64,000 nt of DNA from Epichloe hybrida. Its lineage: Eukaryota; Ascomycota; Sordariomycetes; Hypocreales; Clavicipitaceae. The stretch is taken from contig JAFEKR010000009.1 of NCBI GenBank assembly GCA_019022495.1, forward strand, positions 1,426,001 to 1,490,000, in the 5' to 3' direction. This document shows positions 11,402-22,229 of this stretch, one piece after another. The notes under the pieces are model-generated. The model did not search any database and had not been told where the DNA came from. It worked only from the letters and a program-made list of their open reading frames with translations. The position numbers and the translations under genes were made by a program. The first letter of the stretch is position 1. Each line of letters begins with the position of its first letter.

Positions 11402-12386
11402 ATGCCACTCTTCTCCAGTGTCAAAGCCAAACTGCGCCTGTCTTTTACTCGGTCAGAAATGAGCCCCAGCGCCTCCCGGGAAACCCCATACGAGAGCTCT
11501 GCCTCCTCTTCGAGTGCAGCTCCTGCTCCTTCATCAAAGTGTCAGTATGGCCTAGAAAAAATATCACGAAAGAGTCTCGAGTAAACGACTAACATCTACG
11601 TTGGCAGCGGGCCCCGGTTTCAAAGTGCCTCCGCCAGCCTACACGTCGTCAGCTCCCCAGCCGTTGACAACAAGCAGCGCGAGCTTAGACGACGATCGCT
11701 ATGCCTTTCTCATCAAGTTTGACACAATATTCCTGGTAGACGACTCGAGTTCCATGGCAGGCCAGAGGTGGGAAGAAGCACAAGCGGCTCTTGCGTCCAT
11801 CACTTCCATATGCACCGAGCGCGACAAGGACGGCATCGACTTGTATTTTTTGAACCACAAGTCTGGGGCCAGAGCCACTGCCGACAGAGCTGCCGACGGA
11901 TACTACAATGTTTCGGATCCGCAGGTCGTAGACAACCTGTTCAGGACTATCAGTCCCTATGGCTGGACCAATACTGGCGAAAGAATCAGCAGCATTCTCA
12001 CGCCTTATATCGAGAAGCTGTCGCGCACCAGGGACTTTTCCAGCGTCAAGCCCATCAACTTGATTGTAATTACCGACGGACGGCCCTCGGATGATCCGGA
12101 GGCTGACATTGTGCTGCACGCCAAGCGTCTCGACAGACTCAACGCACCGCTGTACCAAGTGGGCATTCAGTTCTTCCAGATTGGCAACGATAAGGAAGCA
12201 ACAGAGGCTCTGCGGAACTTGGATGATGGCTTGTCCAGTGGGGGGATGCGAGACATGGTTGATACAACTTCATTTGATGCAAGGGACCAGTTTGGGAACA
12301 AGGCCCTCACCGCAGATGGTATCTTGAAAGTCGTGTTGGGTGCCGTGGTGAGGCGTCTTGATCGCCAGGCCACGGGTGGGAGTTGA
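11402..12386 (+). CDS. von Willebrand factor A (VWA) domain protein
   Basis: Two exons, 11402-11540 and 11608-12386, give about 305 residues. The donor GTCAGT at 11541 was chosen because it alone keeps frame with the acceptor CAG at 11607; a CTAAC branch site lies at about 11590. Residues 1-75 are Ser/Pro/Ala-rich and probably disordered. A VWA domain spans about 82-260. 'FLVDDSSSM' contains the metal-ion-dependent adhesion site DxSxS (D91, S93, S95); the threonine of 'GWTNTGERI' and the aspartate of 'VITDGRPSDD' would complete it. No signal peptide or membrane segment is seen, so a cytosolic or nuclear adaptor is likely. VWA-only proteins of this type are common in filamentous fungi and mostly uncharacterised; the partner is unknown. 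Confidence 0.85.
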
Positions 12387-13056
12387 GGATGATTTGACCG
12401 ACAACAGGAGGGGATGCCATCACGCATTCCTAGCTAAATACGTAGTCCAGGAATACTTTCTTTCATAACAGAGGCACTCGTCATGGTTTTATCCACCAGT
12501 CTCTACAAACGTGACGTTGTGACGTGATGTCATTCGTGGAATCTAGCTATTCTACCCGACGAAGCCATTTCTGCTAGTAAAAAAAAAAAAAAAAAAAAAG
12601 AAGAAGAAGAAAACACCCATCCGAGAGCCCCTTTTGGTAACAGCCAAGAAGGGAATATTTCATATCTCGTAATTTCCCCAATACACATGCGGACGAACCC
12701 ACCTCCCTGAATGAAGAACACAGCCATCCAATCCAAATCCTTGATGATGTCCTCCGAGATGTGATGAAAATAACCTGTAACCTGCCTAAAGCACAAACTG
12801 ATTGTGTCGCCAAGAAAAATGTCCCAAAAATCATCTCCCTTCTTTCGTCACTTCCGGGAGAAAAAACCCAAAATTAAAAAAACAACAAGCCTCTTATCCA
12901 CCCTGCAAGCAAGTTGCCTTCATGTCCGTCTCGGTTTCCATTCCCATTTTCACTTGTATTTCATCCCTGTTTGCATCTCCAATTCCAAGTCCGTTTCATG
13001 TCCATCCCTACGAGATTTAAAGTTCAAAAAAAGTCCAAGTCGTTTGTCCCTCGAAA
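12387..13056. other. Convergent intergenic region
   Basis: Lies between the 3' ends of the VWA gene and the coiled-coil gene. It has a 19-bp poly-A run at about 12581 followed by GAA repeats. No convincing gene. Confidence 0.5.
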
Positions 13057-15495
13057 TCACTGCATGCAATACACATCCGCCAGCGCCACCGAATGCGCCG
13101 AGATATTACTCCCCGTATCGTTCCGACACGTGATGACCGGGGTCGTCACCAGCGCCACCCGCCAATGCTTCGCCTGCAGCTCGGAGGGGTCCAAGGCCGG
13201 CCAGATGGGCAGCATGCTCTGCGAGGAAAACCGCGTGCCTACCTCTGGGAAACGAAAGTCAAAGGTCAATCTGCTGGTGAGGATCCTGGACGACAGCTCC
13301 CAGGCGTGTTCGGCGACCTGCTCGAGATCCCGATGCGCGTCGGCTGGGTTGTGAAGACGGTTGAGGAGGGGCTGGACCATGGACAGCAGCGAGGTGGTTA
13401 TGTCGTGGACCTTTGCGGAGTGGAAATGGGAGGGCTCGGATCTGATGATGGCATCGACGAGGTGGGCTTGTTTGTCGAGGAGGGGCTGACGGTGGGCCGA
13501 GGGTTGGCCTTGGGTCTTTTCCAGATCGCGCTCCAGGTCGACGAGGGCGAGGGAGACTTGGTGGTCGGTTGAGTTGGCCCAGGCGGCGGGGACCCAGACC
13601 CTGTTGACGATGTAGTCGATTATGACGCGGGTGACCAGGCAGCATTTGGGGTTGTCTTCGCGGAGGTGCAGGTCCAGGTACGAGGTTGCTTCGCGGGCCG
13701 ACAGCGGGTGGTAGGTGGCGAGGAGGACGGGCCAGAGGTGCGTGGCCGAGACCTTCATGGCCATGGCGGGATCGGGGATGTTGGCGTGGCGCTCGACGAA
13801 GGCGCGGATGAGGGCGTAGAAGTCCATTATGCATTCGTTCCAGGCGGCGACGGAGCGGTCCGTCATGTGGATGAGGGGGCTGGGGAAGCTGTTGCGGTGA
13901 GGGACGAGGGAGGTGTTGGCGTTGGCGTTGGCGTTGGTGTTGGTGTTGGTCCGTCCGGAAGGGGTGTTTGCGTATTCCGGGACGTGGCCGGGGGCGTTTG
14001 CGCTGTTGACGTCGTGGAATCGGCCGAAGCGGCTGCGGTTGACGGATGTAGGTGTCTGAGGACCCATGTAGTCTCCTCTCGGGGGTTGGTGATGGCGAGG
14101 AGGATGATGGCCGAGCGCCGTGCCAGGACGAGCGGGCATGTTCTCGGGGAAAGTGTGTCCAGAGGGATGGAACTCGGTTGCTGTAGGCCGGTATCGTGAC
14201 GAGGGGTGGTACGCTGCTTTGCGGGGAGCGGCGCTGCCCCGGCTGAATGCTGAAGCGGTGGATGTGAAGAAGGGATTCTGGCTCGATGCTGCGCGTGGTT
14301 GGGCAGAGCTCCACGAGGACGAGCTGTTGCTGTTGTTATATCGACGGTCATGGGCAAAGGCAGACGGCGCGCGAGGAGGCCCAGCCTGGAGAGGGCCGAA
14401 CTTGGGAGGAGCTGCGGTCGAGGGCCGGTTGAAGGGCTGGAAGACGCTGGGCGGACGAGCAGGAGGCGCCATATCGCAGAACGGACGTGAAGCTTCGTCC
14501 TCGGGGGGGCTGTGGTCGTGGTCGGGATACCGCGACGCCATCGTCTTCATGGACATGATGGTTTGGTGAGCCGTCTCGTTGTCTTGCACGGATCCCGCAA
14601 GTGTCTCGATGGCGCGAGCGACAGACTGCGGGTCGGAGTGCTTCATGACCCAGAGAGACCGGCGATTGTTGACCTGTTCCTCCAAATGGCGGATACTGTC
14701 TTCAAGTCCCTGTTGCTATCCGTTAGTTTCATCATCTTTTCTGTCCTGCCTTTGCGAATCGGACCCTCAGAAGAGAACCGTACCTTGATGATCTCATCTC
14801 TTGGATCAGTGTCGCTCCCCTCGCTTCTTCCCTCCGCCTTCTGCTTGAGCGCCTTGACGTGGCCCGTCAACTCGAGCAGCTCGCTCATCACACTCTTGAC
14901 ATTGCCTTCCGCCTGCTCGCGTTTGTTTCTCTCTGCCTCAATTTCGGCGCGGAGGTCCCGAATGGTTTGCGCCTGGTCCTCGATTGTAGCCTTTGTCAAG
15001 CTTGCCTCGAGCCCCATTCGTGCGATAGCCTTGTCCGTGTCCTCTTGATCGAGAGTTAAGTTCATCAAGGCGTCCACGAGCTGGCTCGTCTCTTGGCTGA
15101 TAACTTGGCCAACTTCTTGGAGTTGATCTACAATCTCGTTGGATTCACCGGCAGATACGCCTGGCATGCGGCGGAGGGACTGTTGGATCTTGACGAGAAT
15201 CTCTTGTATGAGACGGGATTTTTCGAATGCAGGCTATATATATGGAACCTTCTGTCAGACAAGTTGGCCGTTTGTCCCCTTCCCCCCCCCCCCCAAAAAA
15301 AAACAACCAAAAAAGAAGCCAGGAGCAGCGTGGACTTACGTGGTTGTGCGACAGTTGCCTGATCCTCTCGGAACGGGCTGTTCCCGATAGGGGCGTCGAA
15401 AAGTCAACAGAAAGCATGGCGTTGGATTCAAAGTTGGCCCCTTTCTGAGATTCCCTGACTGTTCTGACAGATGGTGTTTTCCCCGAGTTGGTCAT
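13057..15495 (-). CDS. Large coiled-coil protein of unknown function
   Basis: Three exons, 15340-15495, 14784-15233 and 13057-14709, all phase 0, give about 752 residues. The first intron contains a C-run/A-run (15283-15302). Residues about 53-240 are rich in heptad-like Leu/Ile with Lys/Glu and end in a long helix ('QTIRDLRAEIEAERNKREQ'), predicted coiled coil. Residues about 270-470 are Pro/Ser/Arg-rich and disordered, and include a short Asn-Thr/Asn-Ala repeat from a (GTTGGC)n tract near 13916. The C-terminal 270 residues look globular and helical ('AAWNECIMDFYALIRAFVERH'). I do not recognise the family. The start at 15495 begins MTNSGKTPSVRTVRES. Antisense open frames in this GC-rich region are shadows. 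Confidence 0.78.
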
Positions 15496-17010
15496 GCTGC
15501 GAGCTCGCGTGCAATGTCAGGAACTAGCGCAAGAGTTGCGCCAGACAAGTGCCCTCGCCGGACGAACAATGATAGGATGAAAAAAAAATATGCTGTGAAT
15601 AGCACTTGCGGCTATTGTCCAGAGCCTGATCCCACCTCTGTTTGCTGTGGGCTCCTGCAACAATATGTCAAACGCATGTCGGGTACTCGCAAGCAAAGCT
15701 AATAGTGAAGGCGCTCGCTAACTTATAAGTGAATGGGCGAAGTGCTTGCTTCAGCCCCTGAAGATGGTTTGAAATTCGATGTAGTAGTGCCCAAATATCG
15801 TGACATGAAATGTTCGACTGCGATTGCCCTGTCCCGTGCTGCAACTTATATCATTGATATGAGCTTGGCAGCGTCAGTGCCCGCAAGCAGTAAGTAAGGA
15901 AGTAACAATGCGTTTCGGAAGACCTTGCAGAGAAAAAAATGTATCCCAGAAACAATATCAGTAGTGCAATGACGAAAAGTGTAAGAAGAGCGAGGCAAGA
16001 AAGAAAGCAAAGAAAGTTAAAACACCCCAGTAGATACAAGTGAAGCTAAGTAGTGGCAAGTAGACCGGAAGTGGTCACGTTGACGGATCCCCGAAAGAAA
16101 AGTGAGATGCAAGTGAGTTGTGACGGGAAGATGGAACGCCTAGGAAGCCTGACTTGGGCACGCCTGGTCAGAGATCAAACAAATGGTCAGTAAAAGTGGT
16201 GAGATGAGCAGGCTCACTTTCTTCACCAACATCTCACCTCGAGGGTTGCGTGATTCATTCACGGCCAACGTGCCCTGGCCCTTGCTGCCGCGAGAATCTG
16301 CCTCCCCACGCTCACCACCTGCTCGAGGTGAGCATGCAGACTCACAGCTGCAGCACGAGCCAGCATCAGTCAAGTATCTTTGCGGGCTGGCACTCAGATC
16401 TGACCGTAACACCCCGCGCGTCCTGAGAGCAAAGTAGGAGGCATGTATAGAGGTATATTTTCACTGACAAAGTACGGAAGACCCATGCCACAACACCGAA
16501 ACCACCACAAAAGATTCTACCAACGTGAAATGAACCCGCATGGAACAGCATAACACCGATTGCATTTGTACAGTCATTAGTGCAACGAAAGAGCGAAAAC
16601 CGGGTCAACAGAAGCCTAAATAAGGCTGACCGTAACCGGTTGCGTAACGTAAGGGGGAAACCTGCAACATCATGTCTAGCTTAGTGTTCTTTGTCAAGGC
16701 ACGGGTGTGGCGTGTTGAATAATTCTTGCCACTTAGTTCCTGCGGATTGGGTCAAGAGGTTGTGGCATCTAAGGTTGGGACGAATGAATAGCTGGCTAGC
16801 TGTTGTCGGCGGGTCGTCGTCTGGACTTGTTTTTCATTCTAAAAAAAAGAAAAAGAAAAAGAAAAAAATGAAGAAGTTTGGCACGATGCGCCATGTGCTG
16901 AGGATTACTCTTAGTGGTCACTCCATCAAGTTCATGTTTGGATACTATCACTAACCTGTCGAGTACCTAGATGCTGAGCGAGGGCAAAGCGCCGGCCACT
17001 GTTAGCTTGC
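15496..17010. other. Intergenic, about 1.5 kb
   Basis: Between the start of the coiled-coil gene and the 3' end of the RBM39-like gene, both on the minus strand. Several short open frames (for example 16183-16437) lack family features. An A/AAAAAG-rich tract lies at about 16841-16868. No RNA gene was recognised. Confidence 0.5.
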
Positions 17011-18974
17011 TTAGATGGCTCTGGTGCGAGAGAAGAGACTGCTGTAGACAGCGTCAACAACATGAGACGCATTGATCATTCTGCCGCCAAAGTATCTTCC
17101 GTTCAAGCCCTTGATGGCGTTTTCGCCGCCTTGAACCTTGTCGAACTTGAGATAAACGTCACCCTTGGAGTTGGGATCAACAGCAATATGGACAACATGT
17201 CCATACTGCTTTTCGGCCTCGGCTCGGATATCTTCTTCGAGCTCCTTGACCCAATCCTCGCCTTCCTCTCTGAAGTAGTTTCGTTAGTCAAATTACTCAA
17301 AGGAATTCGAAGAGAGATAGAAGGGTGGAGGGGGGGGGGGGGGTTAAAGGAAAAGAAGAAACAGGGCAGGATAGCCACTTACTCTTCGGGATTAAACATG
17401 TTGTGAAGCACCACACAACGGCTGGCCATGTTGACGTTCACGGGAAGCGGCTTGGCTTCAGTCTTGGGCTTCATAACGGCATGGTCTTCTCTTCCATTAG
17501 GCAGTTCATCGGTCCTGGCAAGTTTTCTCATCAACGCATCGCGACTGTAGTTATTGAAGTTTACTCCTGCGACATCTGTGTCGTCTAGGGCGCTCGCACC
17601 GCCCGCTTTGTCGCTGTCTCGTCCTCCAGCTCTATCAAACGTGGACGCCTGTGAGCCGCGGCCGCCGGCTCCCGAGAAGGAAGAGCCCTGGAAATTGTTC
17701 TGTCCTGAAAACCTGTGCATCAAGTTGGCTGTGGTCTCAGGGGTAAACTTATCGTTGCCTAGCCCGACTCGGATGGGTCGGCCTGCGAGGTCAAAGCCGT
17801 TCATCTTCTCCAATGCTTCGCGGGCCTGGCCAGCGTCACGGAATCTGAGAATTGTTGTTAGAGCTTGGTGCACCAGTACGGAGAAACGGAAAGGGGTGAT
17901 TTAAATTACTGAACAAATCCATAACCACGGCTGCGAGCATTATCGTCCTTTTGCAGCTGAACGTACTCGAGCTCGCCGAAAGGCTCGAAGACGGCCTGAA
18001 GGTCTTGTTCCGTAACGTTGAAATGGATGTTTCCGACATACAGGCGGTGGAAAGGAATAGAGTTCGGATGTCCACCGGTCGACTCGGTGTTACGAGCTTG
18101 TCGGTTCTTTTCAGCTTCTGTGAGCTTCACAATGATAGGAATACCTGCCAAGGGCTTTCCAGTAAGCTGAAGGGCCTTTTGAACAGTTTCCTCGCTTCTG
18201 AATTCAACATAACCGACTCTAGAAAATGTGTTTTAGCAAATGAAGAGAGGATGAACCCTTTTGTGATTTTGATCTTTGAGCCAAAACTTACCCCTTAGAA
18301 CGTCCACTAATCCGGTCTTTCACAATCTGAGCCTCGTTAACAGGACCAGCGTTCTCCTCGAAGAATTTTTTGAGCTTGTCACTTCGCAAGCGAGCGGCAA
18401 GCTGTTGAACGAATACCGTCCGACTGTCGCGCTCGTCTTCGTTAAGCTGTGGGGAACGAGATCGTCTACCAGGGGATCGATCCCTAGCACCACGACCTTG
18501 GTCTCTGCGATCTGAGCGCTCTCGACGGTCCCTACGGTCTCGGTCATCTCGGGGGCGATAGCGCCTGCGAGGGGATCGTGAGCGCGAGCGGGATCGTCCA
18601 CCGCCGCGTCGCCCACGATAGTAATCGCCGTCCCTAGTTCGGCGTGAGTTGTAGCGATCTCTATCCCGGCTTTCGCTGCGGCGTCTGCTACGGTGACTTC
18701 CAGTATCACTGCGAGGGGTGGTCTCGCCAGGAGTGCCCTTACGGTGTCTTGAAGGAGTCAGATCTCGACGATCGCGTCGTCGTCGATCATGGTCCGCATC
18801 TCGTTCGCGGTCGCGGCTATCATCGCGACCTCTGGAGCCCTCTCGATCGAGTCCATTGCGGTCACGACCAGTCCTGTCGTTCCTAGACGATTCATCTTTC
18901 AGAGTGCTCGCAGTCTTTTTTGCTGAGCTTTGGGCGGTAGCCTCGAGGAGGGCTTCCACATCTAGACCCGACAT
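17011..18974 (-). CDS. RBM39/Rsd1-type splicing factor with SR region and three RRMs
   Basis: Four exons, 18292-18974, 17910-18218, 17383-17844 and 17011-17269, give about 570 residues. The start is placed at [12 protein letters not shown] rather than the ATG two codons upstream. Residues about 28-180 are an Arg/Ser/Asp-rich (RS-like) region. RRM1 starts at about 186 ([11 protein letters not shown]...GVGYVEF) and RRM2 at about 285 (RLYVGNIHF...RGYGFVQF), each with RNP2 and RNP1. A C-terminal atypical RRM (about 468-560, '[25 protein letters not shown]' split by an intron) fits a U2AF-homology motif. This order is that of human RBM39/CAPER and fission yeast Rsd1, nuclear proteins that act with U2AF/SF3b in 3' splice-site selection. 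One intron carries a 14-bp G-run near 17329. Confidence 0.92.
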
Positions 18975-19722
18975 GATCACCTACTCAGTAGTCCAGAGGG
19001 GTTAGGTTAGGCCGGCTCGGTGACGGTGGGCGCCAACTATCTTGCTTCCACGAAGACCTTGTCAGGGAATTGAGCTCGGCGGTTCCAGAAGGCGGATAGA
19101 AGTTCAGTACCCTCCTTGAAGCGCTCCGTCTGTCACTGGTCGAAACAAAATGTCTAGCTACAAGACCGAAATAAAATTTAGGCTGCGAAGTGGAGGCCTT
19201 CGAGAGTTGATAATATTTGCGTCACGTGATTCCATTAGTTTGGAAATTTCCGGTGTGGCGGCATCAGGACCCATTTGTAATACATAAGTTCTTCCCCCAC
19301 GGTGGTAATTCGAATACCTATCGTTCGAGTCACAACTTATTTTAGGGGAGGCCACGATTGATGCAAGAAGAATTAAAGACTGTGGTTTCAAACCGTATTA
19401 TTCTAAGTTTCCACCACGCCAATGCGTCAGAGTATGTCCATGTGAACCGAGTTGTCCAATACGACGCTCAAATATTGCAGTTTACTGCAAGAGCTTCCCT
19501 GCGTTCATCGTCATGAGCACCATTGGACAGGTGCGTGTTACTATTAAAAGAGGACTTGATGTAAGACCGACAACTGGCCGTGACTTTAAAAGGTGTTCGT
19601 CGTCAACTTCCACATCACCCATCGAATACCGTTCAAACGCCGTGCCGTGTTGGACAAGAAATGGAAAAAAGTGAAGCAGTTAAACACACAAGACCCGGAA
19701 TTTTGGGAGAGGGACAAGTAAA
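18975..19722. other. Intergenic between two minus-strand genes
   Basis: 5' side of the splicing-factor gene and 3' side of SCS7. Nothing recognisable as a gene or RNA was seen. Confidence 0.5.
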
Positions 19723-20921
19723 TCACTTCGTCTTGATCGGGGTCTGCAGCTCGGTTCCAAAGATTTGGTCCCAAAACTTGCTAGTGACACCAAAGCCTAG
19801 TTCGTAGTCGAGGAAATGGTGAGCGAGATGATACTTCTTCAGCTGCTTGTACCACAAGGGCAAGTTCTCATGATGCAGGAAGTAGTGTGTCAAGTCGTAG
19901 CAGACGTAGCCAAAGATGCCTCCGCAGTAAACAGCAGTTCCTGCGTGCCAGCTGTACCAGAAGAGAGCATGTGCCAGCTTCCAGAATGGAGCTGCGAGAA
20001 CTACAAACAACGTAGGGGGCATTACGAGTCGGTATTTGTCCATGGGCAAATAGTGATGGATGCCGTGCAGCAGGAAGTGCGAGGTGATGAAGACTCGGTT
20101 GTCAGGGAGGTAGCTGCGATAACATGTTAGCGAATTGAAAGGAGACGTTCGATTCGAATTAAAATGGGCTCAGCAACTTACTCATCTAGGTGGAATAGAA
20201 ATCTATGAAGGCAGTATTCGATTAACGTCCAGAGGAGAACACCAAACACCCAGTACCCGGCAACCGCAAAGGAGCTCTGAATGCCCTGACTGGCCAGGTA
20301 AGTGCCATAGGCAACGCATGGCAGCCACAGCGTGGGCACTACCCACCAAGGGGTTTTGGTGAGCGGCTCTAGGAAGTTTCCAAAGAGAGGCGCAGAGGCA
20401 CCGCCCTTGTAATGACGAGGACGATGAACTTGGTCCAAGTAAAACTGCTTGGAGAAGCCACCATTCCAGACTTGGAGGAACAGAGGCTTGCTGAGATCCA
20501 GAAACTTGTTCTTCTTGTAATCCTGATTATAATCGGTGTCCTTGCTAAGATCCTCCTCACACGACATGCCAGTTCGGGGGTGAACGTAAGTCGAGTCCTC
20601 AGACGCTGATTCCGCAGTGCAGTTGGCCGATTTGGCATGGCCGTTAGGGGAAGCCAACTTTTCATTCACAACGAAGCCGACGAGTGAATCATCGAGAACC
20701 TCGTAAGCAGCCTCCGAGTGAGGATGCGACGTGGGTTCTTTGAGGATCTCCTCGACATCTTTGCCAGCGTACTCGATGATCAAGCTTCCGCCACCAGGGT
20801 GATCATCGACAAAGTGGGTGACATCGTAGACCTTAGATCCGATGGTGACGTAGCACGACGAGGCCGAGTTGTGCGTTTCGACCTCGGTACGTGTCAAAGT
20901 CGGCAGTGTTCTTGCAGGCAT
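19723..20921 (-). CDS. SCS7: Fatty acid/sphingolipid alpha-hydroxylase (cytochrome b5 fusion)
   Basis: Two exons, 20182-20921 and 19723-20113, give 376 residues (yeast Scs7 is 384). The start MPARTLPTLT at 20921 matches the usual fungal N-terminus; an in-frame ATG 41 codons upstream (21044) would add an atypical leader. Residues 8-85 are a cytochrome b5 domain with HPGG (41-44) and a second heme histidine in 'TSHPHSEA'. After a linker come hydrophobic segments ('VVPTLWLPCVAYGTYL', 'VAGYWVFGVLLWTLI') and the di-iron histidine boxes HRFLFH, HFLLHGIHH, HYFLHH and HLAHH. The enzyme 2-hydroxylates the very-long-chain fatty acid of ceramide in the endoplasmic reticulum, using electrons from its b5 domain. 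The upstream region has GGGAT repeats (about 21132-21145). Confidence 0.93.
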
Positions 20922-22229
20922 TTTGTTGTGTTGGACCAGTTCGGTCTCTTCGGAATCAACGGCGGCGGAGAGGCGGTGGCGCGAGGATGCAAAGGGATGG
21001 AGAGCAGCCGTCAGGTCGATGTCTTGAGCAGAGGTGCAGTCCAAGAATAAGTAAGAGGTAGAGAGATAAGACGAAGCAAGTGCCAGGGCACGAGGAGATC
21101 AAGAGGAAGAAAGCATAAGGCTTCTCTTCTGGGATGGGATGGGATTGTAGGGGCGGGTGGAGGATTTTAATGGTGGTGGATTTTAATGAGGATGGTGGAT
21201 GGGCGCCAGCACTAGTTGTCGCGGCCCCTAAAATCCGAATAAACTGACTGACATGTCACATCAGGAGCGAGCGGATGTCGAGGGTCCAAAAAAAGTGGCG
21301 TTACTCTGGGTTGATTGGGTAATCACTCTGGGTGTCTGGCCGCGTCTGGCCGCCCCTGCTACCCAATACGGTATGCCCAATTCCTCATTCCTCCGTCCAC
21401 CTCCGTCCAGATCAGATGATCTGGTCTTCGGGCTCGTGTTGTCCAGGATCCCGTCGGAAATTTGATTCCCCGAGAAGGCAATGTAATGACTGCGGCGCGT
21501 AAGGGGCGCGTCTCGTCCTGCCATCGCTGCGCAAGATGCTATCTCGGTGCCCTTGCGATATGTCTCCATCGTCATCAATATCGGCCTGGGCAATTATCGT
21601 TACTGGTGATGGACGTTGATGGCACGTCCAAACAGATCTGGTCTGGCGGCCTCCCGACGATCGCGCCATGCTCAGATTGGCCCACATCATCAACCATGTC
21701 ATGTTGTACGGAGTAATCCGTATTTGGTCATGTACAATGCACTGTCAGCCCTATGCGCTGCGAGAGGCATGTCGTTGTGAAACCAGACTACAACCATTGG
21801 TGTCCATACGATGATAGCACGTGTGCTTACGGATTACATGTGCATAGGAACATGCTCAAGCTCGAGACTCAACAAGCCTGATTGACTCGCAACTGCCACA
21901 ATGCCAGCCGCGCTGGCTGCTGGCGGCTGCCAGGCTGCCATGCCAGGCTGCCATGCCAGGCTGCATTTGGAAGCATGTGCGGGGCTGGGGCTGTGAATAA
22001 CCAACCCATCCATCATCCAGCATGAAGACGTCTGTCCTCCCGGTTACGGCCCGGTTACGGATTTCTCGTCCCCTCCAAACCTCGAAGCCCAGCACATTCG
22101 TCCCATCACGTATGCAGGTTGATTGCTGCCGATCCATATTATCGCATCAACTGTCGGTGTACATTGTATACGCCTCAAAACTCTCCACCACTCACCACCG
22201 CCGCCGCGGACTTGGCCACAGGTTGCGTC
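20922..22229. other. Divergent intergenic region between SCS7 and het-C
   Basis: About 1.3 kb shared upstream DNA. It has GGGAT repeats near SCS7, a near-palindrome TACGGAGTAATCCGTA at about 21708, and a short GCTGCCATGCCAG direct repeat at about 21936-21961. No gene recognised. Confidence 0.45.

Noticed and set aside
13093..14569. Several long open frames antisense to the coiled-coil gene
   Set aside because: High GC and biased third positions create shadow frames; they lack domains and contradict the three-exon gene on the other strand.
20922..21044. Upstream in-frame extension of SCS7 (start at 21044)
   Set aside because: Adds 41 residues with no counterpart in the usual fungal N-terminus, which begins at MPARTLPTLT.
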